A DNA stretch of 64,000 nucleotides from a virus. Positions within the stretch are counted from its first letter, which is position 1, and the number at the start of each line of letters is the position of its first letter. Below the pieces are notes generated by a model, which worked only from the letters and a program-made list of their open reading frames with translations, had not been told where the DNA came from and ran no database searches. Of the stretch, positions 10,000 through 18,763 are shown in pieces. The stretch covers positions 1 through 64,000 of IMG/VR virus record IMGVR_UViG_3300021368_000005. One strand, given 5' to 3'. The translations under genes and the position numbers were made by a program.

Positions 10000-12900
10000 T
10001 AAAACCTAACTTGTGAAAATCCTTTTTCTTTTTTAATTTCAATAAGTCCATCTACTACATCTCTCATTGAATCGATGTGTGAGATTACCATTACAAAATC
10101 AAACTGAGTTTTAAGGTATGTAAACAACATAAATAAGGATTGTAGGTTCTCACTATCTAATGTACCGAAACCTTCATCTATCACAAGGAAATTAGGTCTT
10201 GGTAGGTTACATACATTGATTAGAGCAACTCTAATTGCTAAACCACTAATAAACCTTTCCATACCACTACACATTTCCAAACTCCATCTTTGGTCTCCAT
10301 ATACAAGATATGCATTAATATTCTTACCATCAATCTCTAACTGCATTCCAAACTCTACAATTTGTGCAAGGATGTTATTTACCTCACCCTCAATCATTGG
10401 TAGAGATTTTTCAATCAATTCATATGATACACCATCTTTCGAAAGTGCATTTAGATAAAAATCAAATAATTTAGATTGTTGTTCTAAATCCTTTACCTCT
10501 TGAATTCTATCTTCAATTGTTTCTTTTTGGTTCTGAAGAGCAGATATTTTACCATTTAGTTTAAGAACATCAGAGTTAACTCTTTTCAACTCATCTTTAA
10601 CAGATGATTGTTTTGTTCGTACTCCACCAATTTGTTCTCTGATTTCTTTATTCTTCTGAATTTGTTTCTCATTCTTATAATATTCATCAATAAGTTGTTC
10701 TTGTTGAGCAGTTTGTGTATCTAATCGAATTTCTTCAGTTTCGGTTGTTGATAACTTGTTTATAAGTTGGGATATTTCTCTATCTAATTTATCCTCTTTA
10801 TCTTTAGCATCTTTATATTTATCCCACTCTTCTTCATATGATTGTAAAGTTTCTATATCTACCTTAAGATTTAACCTATCTTCATTTTCTTTTTGTATCA
10901 ACCCTTGATACTCTTTTATCTCAGTTTCAACCTTTTCTTTTGTTTCTAAAATAGATTTAGAATTTTCCATACAAATATCACACTCTTCATTATACTTGTG
11001 AGAATCTAAGTGTTCTTTTCTTTCATATAAGGAATCTAACTTTACTTGTAATTTATCTATATTTGATTCTACATCTCTTAATTTATCCTTTGATTTTTTT
11101 AAGTTACCAATACCAACTTCTAAATCTTCTTCATCAAATTTATCCAAAATCTCATCTAATGTGATTTGTTGTTCTTCTCTAAAAGTGATTCTATCTTGTA
11201 AAGAACCCTTTGTGGTTTCTAGGTTCTCTTTTTTGATTTCGAGGTTTTTCAATCTTTTCTCTAACTCTTCGATTGAAACTCCACTATCAGCGTTTAACTT
11301 TACGATTTTCTCATTTAGAGATATAATCTGTTTATTGAGAATATCTTCTTCATCTACCAAAGCCTTTTGGGACATCTCCAAAAGTTTATATTCGTTCTTG
11401 TCGGTTTTAAGTTCTGTGTCGATTTGAGCTAATTTTGTCGTAAAATCATCACTCTTAAATTTTCTGATAAGTGTTGCATTATCCCTATTTTCATCTGCTG
11501 CCTTTTGATATAATTTATCAAAGATATCTACTCCAATAAATTGAGAGAGTATCTCCTTACGTTCCGATTGTGATTTATCAATGAATAAAGCGTTGTTACC
11601 TTGTAGAGAAAGAGCAGTTAAAACAAAGTCCTCAAACTTACCTAAGTACTTTTCAATTTCTTTGTTGGTATCTTTTCTTTGTTCACCATTAAGTGATTCA
11701 ACAACTCCAGCATCTTCTTTCCAAAAATCTACATCTACCTTTACAGAAGTTTTCTTTCTAACGTACTTAGCCCGTCTTTCAATAAAGTAATCTACCCCAT
11801 CTATCTCAAAGTTAAACTTACAATAAAAGTTTTCTTTTCTATTGTTTAATATGTTCTTAGATATATTAGTACGAGAAGTTTTATCATATATACAAAAAGA
11901 AAGAGCATCCCACATAGATGATTTACCACTTGCATTTGGTGCAAAGATACCCATGATACCTTGTGCTTTATCAAATCTGATTTGATTACCTTCACCATAC
12001 GAGAACATATTAGAGAACTCAAATGTTTTTGGTGTCCATAAGATGTTACCAACAGAATCATTATCTTTTATCTGTCCATTTAACTCTGTATTTATTTCTG
12101 ATATCTTATCTAGTTCATCTGATTCTAGTAGATATTGTCTTTCTAAGTAATCTCTAATCAGTTGGTTTTGGAAGGTTTCATCTTTTACATTACCAACAAT
12201 GTTTTTATTTACCTTTTGATTTGTTTTTAGTTGTCCGATTGTATCGGTTCTAGTTACAGTAACTTCAGCAACTTTGAATAACTTCTTTAGTTCAGTTATT
12301 TTTCTCTTCATATCTGAAGCTTCTGTTCTTGTAAACCTTAATCTTAATCTTGGATACTTTGGAAGTTTAGTACCAACTTCATCATACACCCATTGAGGTA
12401 TCTTACCATCAACTACATCGACTGTTAAGAATCCATAATCATTATGTATGTGATGCTCGGTAAAGGTTCGAGTGGGTATATCCCACAATAAGTAACCATG
12501 ATTTTCAAGTAGTTCACCATGATTCTGTTGAATCATTGAACCTGCATAGGCAACCCACTCATATCCTTCACCAAATGTTTGTCTTTTGTGAATATCACCC
12601 AACATGGCCATATCGTATCCATCAAACATATCTACTTGAAATGAGTTTGAAGAAACGGTATAGCCGATATCTGTTTGAGCTTTGTTTACTGGTCCATGAA
12701 ATAAAACGATTTTATTTTCTCCATCAACGGTATCTCCCTTAGGCCAATTTTCCTTGTCATCCAATATAGAATAGACAACGAAAGTAAGATTATGGATATT
12801 ATAGATACCAGTATCACGAAGATAATGAATTCTATCGTTGTTAAGATTTTCGATAATAGGCGTGAGTACATCTAGTCTGTGTGAGTTATTTAAGTTACAA

Positions 12901-13157
12901 TCGTGATTACCTGTGATTAACACAGTTTCTCTTAACTTCGCACACTCGGTGAGAAACCAACTAATTTCGTGTACGAGTTCTGGTGACATCTCTGTTTTAG
13001 CATGAGCAATATCACCTGCAATATAAATGAGGGAATCCTCAATTTTATCTTCTTTTACTTGTTTTAGGAATTTTTTGAATACCAATTTGTATTCTTTATG
13101 CCTTTGTAGATTTCTAATGTGTAAATCTGCAAGGTGGTAAACTTTATTTACTATCAT
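9999..13157 (-). CDS. Fused SbcD-SbcC (gp47-gp46) recombination nuclease
   Basis: A 1052-residue single chain. Residues 1-~330 are a Mre11/SbcD/gp47-type metallophosphoesterase: ADLH (10-13), GD (48-49), GNHD (83-86), FHGP and GDIHKRQ. Residues ~370-1052 are the Rad50/SbcC/gp46 ATPase: Walker A APNASGKSS near 405, a long coiled coil, a zinc hook Cys-Asp-Ile-Cys at ~726-729, a signature CSGMERF near 965 and Walker B FLVIDEGFG near 992. In T4 and in bacteria these are two proteins forming an M2R2 complex that processes DNA ends for recombination; here they are one polypeptide. No stop or frameshift is seen at the junction. Lies between primase and methyltransferase with overlapping ends. Confidence 0.93.
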   Translation of the reverse strand: MIVNKVYHLADLHIRNLQRHKEYKLVFKKFLKQVKEDKIEDSLIYIAGDIAHAKTEMSPELVHEISWFLTECAKLRETVLITGNHDCNLNNSHRLDVLTPIIENLNNDRIHYLRDTGIYNIHNLTFVVYSILDDKENWPKGDTVDGENKIVLFHGPVNKAQTDIGYTVSSNSFQVDMFDGYDMAMLGDIHKRQTFGEGYEWVAYAGSMIQQNHGELLENHGYLLWDIPTRTFTEHHIHNDYGFLTVDVVDGKIPQWVYDEVGTKLPKYPRLRLRFTRTEASDMKRKITELKKLFKVAEVTVTRTDTIGQLKTNQKVNKNIVGNVKDETFQNQLIRDYLERQYLLESDELDKISEINTELNGQIKDNDSVGNILWTPKTFEFSNMFSYGEGNQIRFDKAQGIMGIFAPNASGKSSMWDALSFCIYDKTSRTNISKNILNNRKENFYCKFNFEIDGVDYFIERRAKYVRKKTSVKVDVDFWKEDAGVVESLNGEQRKDTNKEIEKYLGKFEDFVLTALSLQGNNALFIDKSQSERKEILSQFIGVDIFDKLYQKAADENRDNATLIRKFKSDDFTTKLAQIDTELKTDKNEYKLLEMSQKALVDEEDILNKQIISLNEKIVKLNADSGVSIEELEKRLKNLEIKKENLETTKGSLQDRITFREEQQITLDEILDKFDEEDLEVGIGNLKKSKDKLRDVESNIDKLQVKLDSLYERKEHLDSHKYNEECDICMENSKSILETKEKVETEIKEYQGLIQKENEDRLNLKVDIETLQSYEEEWDKYKDAKDKEDKLDREISQLINKLSTTETEEIRLDTQTAQQEQLIDEYYKNEKQIQKNKEIREQIGGVRTKQSSVKDELKRVNSDVLKLNGKISALQNQKETIEDRIQEVKDLEQQSKLFDFYLNALSKDGVSYELIEKSLPMIEGEVNNILAQIVEFGMQLEIDGKNINAYLVYGDQRWSLEMCSGMERFISGLAIRVALINVCNLPRPNFLVIDEGFGTLDSENLQSLFMLFTYLKTQFDFVMVISHIDSMRDVVDGLIEIKKEKGFSQVRF

Positions 13158-14095
13158 AAACCTTTTAATTTTTGTGATATAATATCACCAAATCCCGTCT
13201 GTTCGGATTCCTTTAATTTACTATTAACTTCTGAAAACCCCATATCAGATGCATCTTTATCTGTGGGTTTTATATTTTTTGTATCGATACCTTGTTGTTG
13301 AAATTGTATTGTATATTTTAGTGCTTGGTCTTGAGCATCTTCATCTAATAAAATATTAATATCTTTAACCTCGTTACTATATATACTATCATTTAATTTT
13401 CTTGGAACAAACTTACCAAGTAGAGGAATAGCATTTCGTTTCACAGCCATTGCATCAAATACTCCCTCTACTAAGGTAATTGGTTCATCCCAATTTATTT
13501 GGTTTTCAAACATTATAACATTTTTAGAAACCGGTGGATTCTTATACTTAAACTTTTCCTCATCGAATACAGAACGTGCGATGAAGTAATTGAGTCTATT
13601 ATTAGAATCATAACTCGGAATAATAATACGATTGGCATAATGACCACCATCACAGTAACCAATATTATATTTGATAATATCTCCACGAGTGATACCTCTT
13701 CTTTCAGCATACTCCTTTACCTTTCTGAACAAAGGATTAATACCCTTTGGTTCTTTTAGAAGTGATTGAAACTCACTAGGTAACCTCAACTCTACCTTTT
13801 CATCTTCAGTATCCTTGTTGTAAACAACATAATCATCACCATATATTTCATATAACTTTCTCAATTTACGAGAATCTACATGAAGTCTCTTTAATAAACG
13901 ATTTATTCGTTTTCCTTTTGCATCACATACCCAACAGTGCCATTGTTGTGTTTGTATGTTTATCTGTAATTTCTTTTTATGGTGATGACAAAATGGACAA
14001 TAATGAGCTTGTTCATCATTTTTCATAGATGTACCAGGACCCAAAACGTCATCCAATATTGTTATAACAGATTGTTTTTCGTGATGTGAAAGCAT
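13154..14095 (-). CDS. DnaG-like DNA primase (zinc finger plus TOPRIM)
   Basis: A 313-residue protein. The N terminus holds a CHC2-type zinc ribbon with Cys at 33, 36, 54 and 57 (CPFCHHH and CWVC). A TOPRIM-type catalytic segment follows, with LVEGVFDAM (Glu near 208) and ILLDEDAQDQA (Asp pair near 248). It is shorter than bacterial DnaG and lacks a C-terminal helicase-interaction domain, which fits a phage primase of the gp61 type. The stop overlaps the start of the SbcD-SbcC gene by 4 nt (ATGA), so replication and recombination genes form one operon under the class 1 promoter at 14115-14147. Confidence 0.9.
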   Translation of the reverse strand: MLSHHEKQSVITILDDVLGPGTSMKNDEQAHYCPFCHHHKKKLQINIQTQQWHCWVCDAKGKRINRLLKRLHVDSRKLRKLYEIYGDDYVVYNKDTEDEKVELRLPSEFQSLLKEPKGINPLFRKVKEYAERRGITRGDIIKYNIGYCDGGHYANRIIIPSYDSNNRLNYFIARSVFDEEKFKYKNPPVSKNVIMFENQINWDEPITLVEGVFDAMAVKRNAIPLLGKFVPRKLNDSIYSNEVKDINILLDEDAQDQALKYTIQFQQQGIDTKNIKPTDKDASDMGFSEVNSKLKESEQTGFGDIISQKLKGL

Positions 14096-14114
14096 AATTA
14101 GTCAATAAAACAAT

Positions 14115-14147
14115 GTAAATATACGAAAAATATTTTAATTTTCCAAG
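14115..14147 (-). promoter_or_regulatory. Class 1 (host-like) promoter for the primase operon
   Basis: On the minus strand a CTTGG (-33) is followed by 19 nt and TATATTTAC (-7), with TTTTCG directly before the -7 box, as in the seven related promoters. The -7 box lies 20 nt before the primase ATG. The -33 box overlaps the last codons of the GIY-YIG gene upstream. The downstream dyad is weak here (TTTACATTGTTTT). Confidence 0.8.
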
Positions 14148-14629
14148 TCTTTTCTAAAAAATTTTCCTAATAGATTATCGTTTAATGCCATATCATCACC
14201 CAAAACATCGTGTGAAAACTGTTCTTGTAACTCATAGTAGGTTAAAGCCTTCTTATTTTTACAAAATTTAAGGATTTTTAACTCCAATCTATCATTTATA
14301 TCATCTCTCCTATCTTCTAAAAGAGCTGTTTCATTTTCATGAAACCATAATTGTACAGTAGGATTAGAAGAACGATACTTTCTCCAATCAGATTCTTTTT
14401 GAACCATTTCGTACTTTTTCATTCGTTTATCTTCAAGTTTAGCAATTTCTCGTTTACCAAATTTTCTTTTTCTAACAGAAACTACTTGTTTCTTTCCGAT
14501 ATAGTATTGGCCTGTTTCGCCATTTGTTATTTTGTAGATAAAACCAAAAGTTCCTTCTGGCATGTCTGATAATTCTGTTATAATTTGTCCTTTATATGTC
14601 CAACTCATAGTTAAAAATTTTGAAATCAT
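14135..14629 (-). CDS. GIY-YIG nuclease-like protein
   Basis: A 164-residue protein with the GIY-YIG hallmark spread over residues 29-45 (GFIYKITN then YYIGKK), followed by a basic segment with several Arg/Lys and a helical C terminus. Phages carry such proteins as Seg-like free-standing homing endonucleases or repair nucleases. The first motif is degenerate (GFIY), and which residues are catalytic cannot be settled by eye. The 38-nt overlap with the upstream sulfotransferase gene makes the internal ATG at 14608 (MSWTYKG) a plausible real start. Confidence 0.75.
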   Translation of the reverse strand: MISKFLTMSWTYKGQIITELSDMPEGTFGFIYKITNGETGQYYIGKKQVVSVRKRKFGKREIAKLEDKRMKKYEMVQKESDWRKYRSSNPTVQLWFHENETALLEDRRDDINDRLELKILKFCKNKKALTYYELQEQFSHDVLGDDMALNDNLLGKFFRKDLEN

Positions 14630-15164
14630 TTGCGTACCTCTCTCGTACCCAAGTTAGAACATCCTTATCAATATATAGATGTTTATAAAAATTGTATTGA
14701 TTTAGGTTAGGATGTTTATCATAAATTGGATTACGATTTAGATGTGGTATATTTTCATTTGATTCTACTTTCTCTAAAATAAAATTCACATCGTTTATGA
14801 AATTTTCATACCTTCCAATAAAACTTACTTTTTTATCTTCGGTACTTCCATTTCGTATAAAATAGCTTTGGGGAAAAAACAAATAATCATTTTTATCGAT
14901 AGTTTCTATGAATCTATGTACTGACATGAATCCATCTTTTCTACATTGATGATTATATGCAGATGCAAATCGAGTATAAGGATTTCTTACAAAACACATG
15001 ATGTAGTAATCCTTTATGTTCTCAAATTTACCAATATGATTATGTGATTTAGAAACCCATTCAGTACCTACTACGTTTTGTAGTACTGATGTAATAGATG
15101 TTCCACCAGTCTTAGGTATATGAATAAATCCCCATTTTTTAGAACGATTTATCAGTAAACTCAA
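14592..15164 (-). CDS. Sulfotransferase family protein
   Basis: A 190-residue protein with the two PAPS-binding signatures of sulfotransferases: the 5'-phosphosulfate loop IPKTGGTS (16-23) and the 3'-phosphate site CFVRNPYTRFASAY (57-70). Such enzymes move sulfate from PAPS to hydroxyl or amino groups of sugars, lipids or proteins. It is short and probably soluble, with no membrane segment. A phage copy could modify host surface polysaccharide or a virion component, but no substrate can be read. It sits between structural and replication genes and differs from the second sulfotransferase at 59673-60203. Confidence 0.8.
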   Translation of the reverse strand: MSLLINRSKKWGFIHIPKTGGTSITSVLQNVVGTEWVSKSHNHIGKFENIKDYYIMCFVRNPYTRFASAYNHQCRKDGFMSVHRFIETIDKNDYLFFPQSYFIRNGSTEDKKVSFIGRYENFINDVNFILEKVESNENIPHLNRNPIYDKHPNLNQYNFYKHLYIDKDVLTWVRERYANDFKIFNYELDI

Positions 15165-15174
15165 ATTATATATT

Positions 15175-15363
15175 TTATAATTGTATTGTAGAAGAGTATG
15201 GTGTTTGGTTTAACTTACCACCTCTAGCTTGTTTAAGAGCTTTTTCATCTTTAGATAGTTCTTTCAAATCGAAATCATCTTTAGATATAGGAGTCTTATC
15301 AGCTCCTGTTCTTGGAAGCTTAGAAAAATCTGATTTATCGTATAAGTCTTTAATTGAAGCCAT
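15175..15363 (-). CDS. Small charged protein, function unknown
   Basis: A 62-residue Lys/Asp-rich protein beginning MASIKDLYDKSDFSKLP and ending YSSTIQL. No known motif. A GAGGA ribosome binding site precedes the ATG, and a late-type box lies 22 nt upstream, so it probably belongs with the virion genes at higher coordinates. Confidence 0.65.
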   Translation of the reverse strand: MASIKDLYDKSDFSKLPRTGADKTPISKDDFDLKELSKDEKALKQARGGKLNQTPYSSTIQL

Positions 15364-15385
15364 AATTATTTTCCTCGTTATATAA

Positions 15386-15395
15386 TATAAATATA
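15386..15395 (-). promoter_or_regulatory. Late-type promoter box
   Basis: The minus strand reads TATATTTATA, 22 nt before ATG 15363, in the short gap between two virion genes. It is preceded by a T-rich run without a TTTG -33 element. Confidence 0.55.
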
Positions 15396-15417
15396 ACTTT
15401 TTTTAGTTTAACGATTT

Positions 15418-16755
15418 TTATAAGTCTATTCTAACTATAAAGTTAACATCCATATCAGGATATTTTTTTATTGGTTTTGGTAATTTTGCTGTTGCAACTA
15501 AATCTCCTCTATCGTTATATAAACCAATAGTTGTTATAAATGTTGTTAAGTATGAACCAGTTGGGTCTGTTAGTGCTTTTGAGTAGTAATCATCCCAAGA
15601 ACCACTTACATAATCATTAGTTACAGAAGATGTTACTGAACCTGTATAGTGAGATACTCTTGAAATATCTTGTACATACTTTATTTTACGAGGTTCACTA
15701 TCCCAATTTAATGGTGGTCTACCAAACCTTCTTGGACCTATTGGAGTTGGTGTAAAATCATACGAACCACTTAAAGTAACTTCAACTGCAGATGGATTTT
15801 GTGAGTAGTTAAATTCACAACTACCAGCCTGTACTAATACTTCTAATTCATTTATTGTTTTAGTAGAACGATATTCTAATTCATATGTGGAGATATCTTC
15901 TAATGTATCATCGTTATGAACATCATGTGTAGTAATAGCAACAATACCATCTTGATATAAAACATTACCATATTGAATAGGTTTTAGTTTTGATGTTAAG
16001 AAATTTAATGGTTCGGTAAATTGAATAGTACCTTGTGTTCTTATATCAGAAGAACCACTAATATATTCTCCACCAATATCATTTGTAAACATATCCCATC
16101 TAACAAGGGTTCTATCATCAGTATCTCCCTCTACTGTTAGTGTCATCTCTGGTTCCATTAAATCTAAGTCCGATGATAATAAAATAGATTCTGTAACAGA
16201 TGTATCGGATACTCTCAAGTAAACTCCTCTACTTAAATCCCCATCATTACTCAATGAACCAGTTCCGAAAGAACCAAAATCTGCATCTAAGAATTGATAT
16301 TTTTTTCTAGTTCCAACTAAGTTTCCTTTTTTATCATCAACAAGAACTGAACCAGATGCTAATTGTGGAGAGGTAAACTTTACTGAACCTGGTTTTATTT
16401 CATCACCATATCTACTTTGAGTAATTGGAATTAAAAATAAAGTTTCATCTATTCTTCTTTCGTTAGAAAAATCAGACATATCAGTTATAGCACCAAACAT
16501 ATTTATCAAACCATTATCAGTAAAGTATTTGTGTTTGATTGATTGATACATAGGATACTTATGAAACGATGAAGTTATAGAACCACTTACTGTTCTTTCA
16601 AAGTTATCAGAATCAAACATTCCACTACCTGTATGGAAATCAGATGATTTATCGTATATCTTTAATACAGGATACTCCGCATGAGTTGCGTTAAATTTCT
16701 TATAGACTTTGAATTGTCTATTAGATACATTTGATTTTGGAATATTCTTAAGCAT
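15418..16755 (-). CDS. Virion structural protein, paralogue of the 410-residue neighbour
   Basis: 445 residues. The frame stays open to a TTG at 16788, but the ATG at 16755 (MLKNIPKSNVSNRQ) has a clear GAGGAG site 6 nt upstream and lies after a terminator and a late box, so it is taken as the start. The C terminus (TTIGLYNDRGDLVATAKLP then DVNFIVRIDL) matches that of the next gene (TSIGLMNDANEMLAVAKTS then EVLIKVKLDF), and both carry a (C/R)EFN(Y/F)SxNP motif about 60-70 residues earlier. The pair therefore look like diverged copies. Probably a tail or baseplate appendage protein. Confidence 0.8.
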   Translation of the reverse strand: MLKNIPKSNVSNRQFKVYKKFNATHAEYPVLKIYDKSSDFHTGSGMFDSDNFERTVSGSITSSFHKYPMYQSIKHKYFTDNGLINMFGAITDMSDFSNERRIDETLFLIPITQSRYGDEIKPGSVKFTSPQLASGSVLVDDKKGNLVGTRKKYQFLDADFGSFGTGSLSNDGDLSRGVYLRVSDTSVTESILLSSDLDLMEPEMTLTVEGDTDDRTLVRWDMFTNDIGGEYISGSSDIRTQGTIQFTEPLNFLTSKLKPIQYGNVLYQDGIVAITTHDVHNDDTLEDISTYELEYRSTKTINELEVLVQAGSCEFNYSQNPSAVEVTLSGSYDFTPTPIGPRRFGRPPLNWDSEPRKIKYVQDISRVSHYTGSVTSSVTNDYVSGSWDDYYSKALTDPTGSYLTTFITTIGLYNDRGDLVATAKLPKPIKKYPDMDVNFIVRIDL

Positions 16756-16769
16756 ATATTTCTCCTCTA

Positions 16770-16779
16770 TATAAATATA
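16770..16779 (-). promoter_or_regulatory. Late-type promoter box
   Basis: The minus strand reads TATATTTATA between the terminator (16787-16810) and the GAGGAG ribosome site of the gene starting at 16755. The gap to the ATG is only 15 nt, so the 5' leader would be very short if this box is used as inferred. Confidence 0.5.
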
Positions 16780-16786
16780 TGGAAAC

Positions 16787-16810
16787 AAAAAACCCCACCG
16801 AAGTGGGGTT
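16787..16810 (-). terminator. Rho-independent terminator after the 410-residue virion gene
   Basis: The minus strand reads AACCCCAC, loop TTCG, GTGGGGTT and then a T run. The 8-bp stem with a UUCG tetraloop lies 19 nt past the stop of the gene at 16829-18061 and just before the next gene, so it separates two virion transcripts. Confidence 0.9.
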
Positions 16811-16828
16811 GTTTAAGGTTAAGTTCTA

Positions 16829-18061
16829 TTAGAAGTCAAGTTTTACTTTGATTAATACTTCTTTATCGAATGATTTTTCAATTGGTTGTGAAGTTTTAGC
16901 AACTGCCAACATTTCATTTGCATCATTCATCAATCCAATTGATGTGATGTAAGTTCTTGGGTCTTGTTCAAAAGAAGATTCTCTAAACGTACCATCTGAA
17001 CCAGTTACGAATGTTGGGTTGTTTGAGAAGTTAAATTCTCTGTTTTGTGCTCTTACAAAGTAATGTGATGTAGAAAGGTTTTCTACTCTTCTTGCTTGGA
17101 AATCATCACCACCTTTAATCATTTCATGTAGTAAATAATGATTTCTTCCTTCATAATCAAATCCTTTATATAATCCAGCTCCACCAACAGAACCACTATC
17201 AATTGAATCACCAACAGTAGCATGAATAGCTGCAGGGTTAAATACTATGATACCTTGGTCAGGATAGAATAATCCAAATCCTTGTCCAGCGGCAACACCA
17301 CTAGAATAATTTTCTGCAATTGTTGCATCGTTTTCAGTTCCTAAATTAAGTGAACCACTAACGATGTTAAATACTCTACCAGCTTTTCCTACTGAATCAG
17401 AAAATTTCTTTCCACTATCATCGATGAACCTATGTGAACCATTAGAACCACTAAGTAGAATTTCTAAGTTTCCAGCATCTACTGATTCTTTATAGCGGGC
17501 ACGAGCTATATTAACCACATAGATATCTTCAGAATCTACACTTGCTCCAGATGAAGATGCAAATGAGAATAGTTCATCATCTTGTTCTAGTAATATTTGT
17601 CTATATTGAGCATAAGTTGCTTTAGTTGCTTGTAGTGAATTATCATCATTTGCTAATGATACCGAACCACTACCATATTTGTTACCAAAAGCAACTGAAT
17701 ATTGTACTTCAGCAGATGCATCAGATGCTGGGTCTGTTGAGTAAACATTCACATAGTATTGTGTTGAAGCAGCTGTTTGAGCTGATGATGTAAAGAAATT
17801 AGATAGAGAACCAGTATCTCCAGTCCAAAGACCAGTTGTTACTGTTTCTACTTTTCCTTGTACAGTATCAAACTCACCGAATCTTTTATAGATTCCAGTA
17901 GAAAGATTCCCACCTTGAGCGGCAATCTTATCACCACCAGTTAGATACTGATTGATGATTTCCGATAATTGTTCAGAAGTTACTTCACCATTTTGTGCCG
18001 ATAGATATGCTGCTAAATCGGATGATAAGTTTACTCCTGCTTGTCCTGTTATTTGTGCCAT
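16829..18061 (-). CDS. Virion structural protein (410 residues)
   Basis: Begins MAQITGQAGVNLSSDLAAYL and is rich in Ser, Gly, Ala and Asp. The C-terminal ~70 residues match those of the gene at 15418-16755. It is followed by a strong terminator while the neighbour gene has its own late box, so it may be the end of a highly expressed late unit. The stop of the gene upstream (18075) lies 13 nt before its start. Probably a tail-associated protein made in many copies; no exact family recognised. Confidence 0.78.
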   Translation of the reverse strand: MAQITGQAGVNLSSDLAAYLSAQNGEVTSEQLSEIINQYLTGGDKIAAQGGNLSTGIYKRFGEFDTVQGKVETVTTGLWTGDTGSLSNFFTSSAQTAASTQYYVNVYSTDPASDASAEVQYSVAFGNKYGSGSVSLANDDNSLQATKATYAQYRQILLEQDDELFSFASSSGASVDSEDIYVVNIARARYKESVDAGNLEILLSGSNGSHRFIDDSGKKFSDSVGKAGRVFNIVSGSLNLGTENDATIAENYSSGVAAGQGFGLFYPDQGIIVFNPAAIHATVGDSIDSGSVGGAGLYKGFDYEGRNHYLLHEMIKGGDDFQARRVENLSTSHYFVRAQNREFNFSNNPTFVTGSDGTFRESSFEQDPRTYITSIGLMNDANEMLAVAKTSQPIEKSFDKEVLIKVKLDF

Positions 18062-18074
18062 CTTTTATTTATCC

Positions 18075-18704
18075 TTATTTTGGTTGTACATAAGTAACTG
18101 TTACTGGTATTGTTTGTGAACCACCAGTTTCATTACCATATACAGTAATTGTTGTTTTTACAGTTGAGGTTATATTTGGATTTGGAATAAATGTAAATCC
18201 TAATCCAGTTTCTATTGCCGCAGTAGTTGTTATTTCATCACCAAGTGCCAGAGGAATAGTACCTGATGTTGCTGCTAAACCAGTACCAACGATTGAACCT
18301 GCATTCTTATTAGAAAGAATAACAGTATAACCTGATTGTTGATTTCCACTTGGTGAAGTAGTTGGTGACAACTGTACCTGACCAGAGTTTTGGTTTACTG
18401 ATATTGAAGGAATACCAAATTCTACTTTTGGAATTTTCTTTGTTCCTTTTGGTAAAGTTACCAATTTATATTTTAATGATTGTGTTTCATCTGGTGAAGC
18501 TTCTGTGATTGGAATCGCTTTAATAGCGGCATCGTAGTAAGCACTTCCTTTAGGGTGTGCTGGTTCGTACAATGAATAATCAATCTCATCATCTCCCAAT
18601 GCAAACTTAGTGATGTTTAATCCACCACCGTTAGCAAGTAGTTCTCTACCCTTTCTTGTAAGGATAGCATCAACTGTGATTTCTGCGTTATCTAAATATG
18701 CCAT
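18075..18704 (-). CDS. Virion structural protein (209 residues), tail/baseplate
   Basis: Begins MAYLDNAEITVDAILTRKG and includes ELLANGGG, then ITKFALGDDEIDYSLYEP, an N-terminal pattern I recall from structural proteins of marine T4-like phages. The C-terminal half (TSGTIPLALGDEITTTAAIE onwards) is a beta-rich Ig-like segment. GAGGA lies 8-12 nt before the ATG and a late-type box lies 27 nt upstream. A role as tail or fibre connector is inferred from its position. Confidence 0.75.
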   Translation of the reverse strand: MAYLDNAEITVDAILTRKGRELLANGGGLNITKFALGDDEIDYSLYEPAHPKGSAYYDAAIKAIPITEASPDETQSLKYKLVTLPKGTKKIPKVEFGIPSISVNQNSGQVQLSPTTSPSGNQQSGYTVILSNKNAGSIVGTGLAATSGTIPLALGDEITTTAAIETGLGFTFIPNPNITSTVKTTITVYGNETGGSQTIPVTVTYVQPK

Positions 18705-18731
18705 AATTTTTTTCCTCTATGTTATTCAATA

Positions 18732-18741
18732 TATAAATATA
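18732..18741 (-). promoter_or_regulatory. Late-type promoter box
   Basis: The minus strand reads TATATTTATA, 27 nt before ATG 18704 and just past the stop of the 1850-residue gene. The region upstream is A/T rich with no TTTG at the -33 distance. Confidence 0.55.
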
Positions 18742-18763
18742 ACTATTTTTAATTTTATTGTTT

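Noticed and set aside
14135-14629. Evidence of a group I intron or intein linked to the GIY-YIG gene
   Set aside because: Flanking genes are intact and co-directional, and no intron boundary is visible.
15418-16788. TTG at 16788 as start of the 456-codon frame
   Set aside because: It lies in the terminator's T run. The ATG at 16755 has GAGGAG just upstream.
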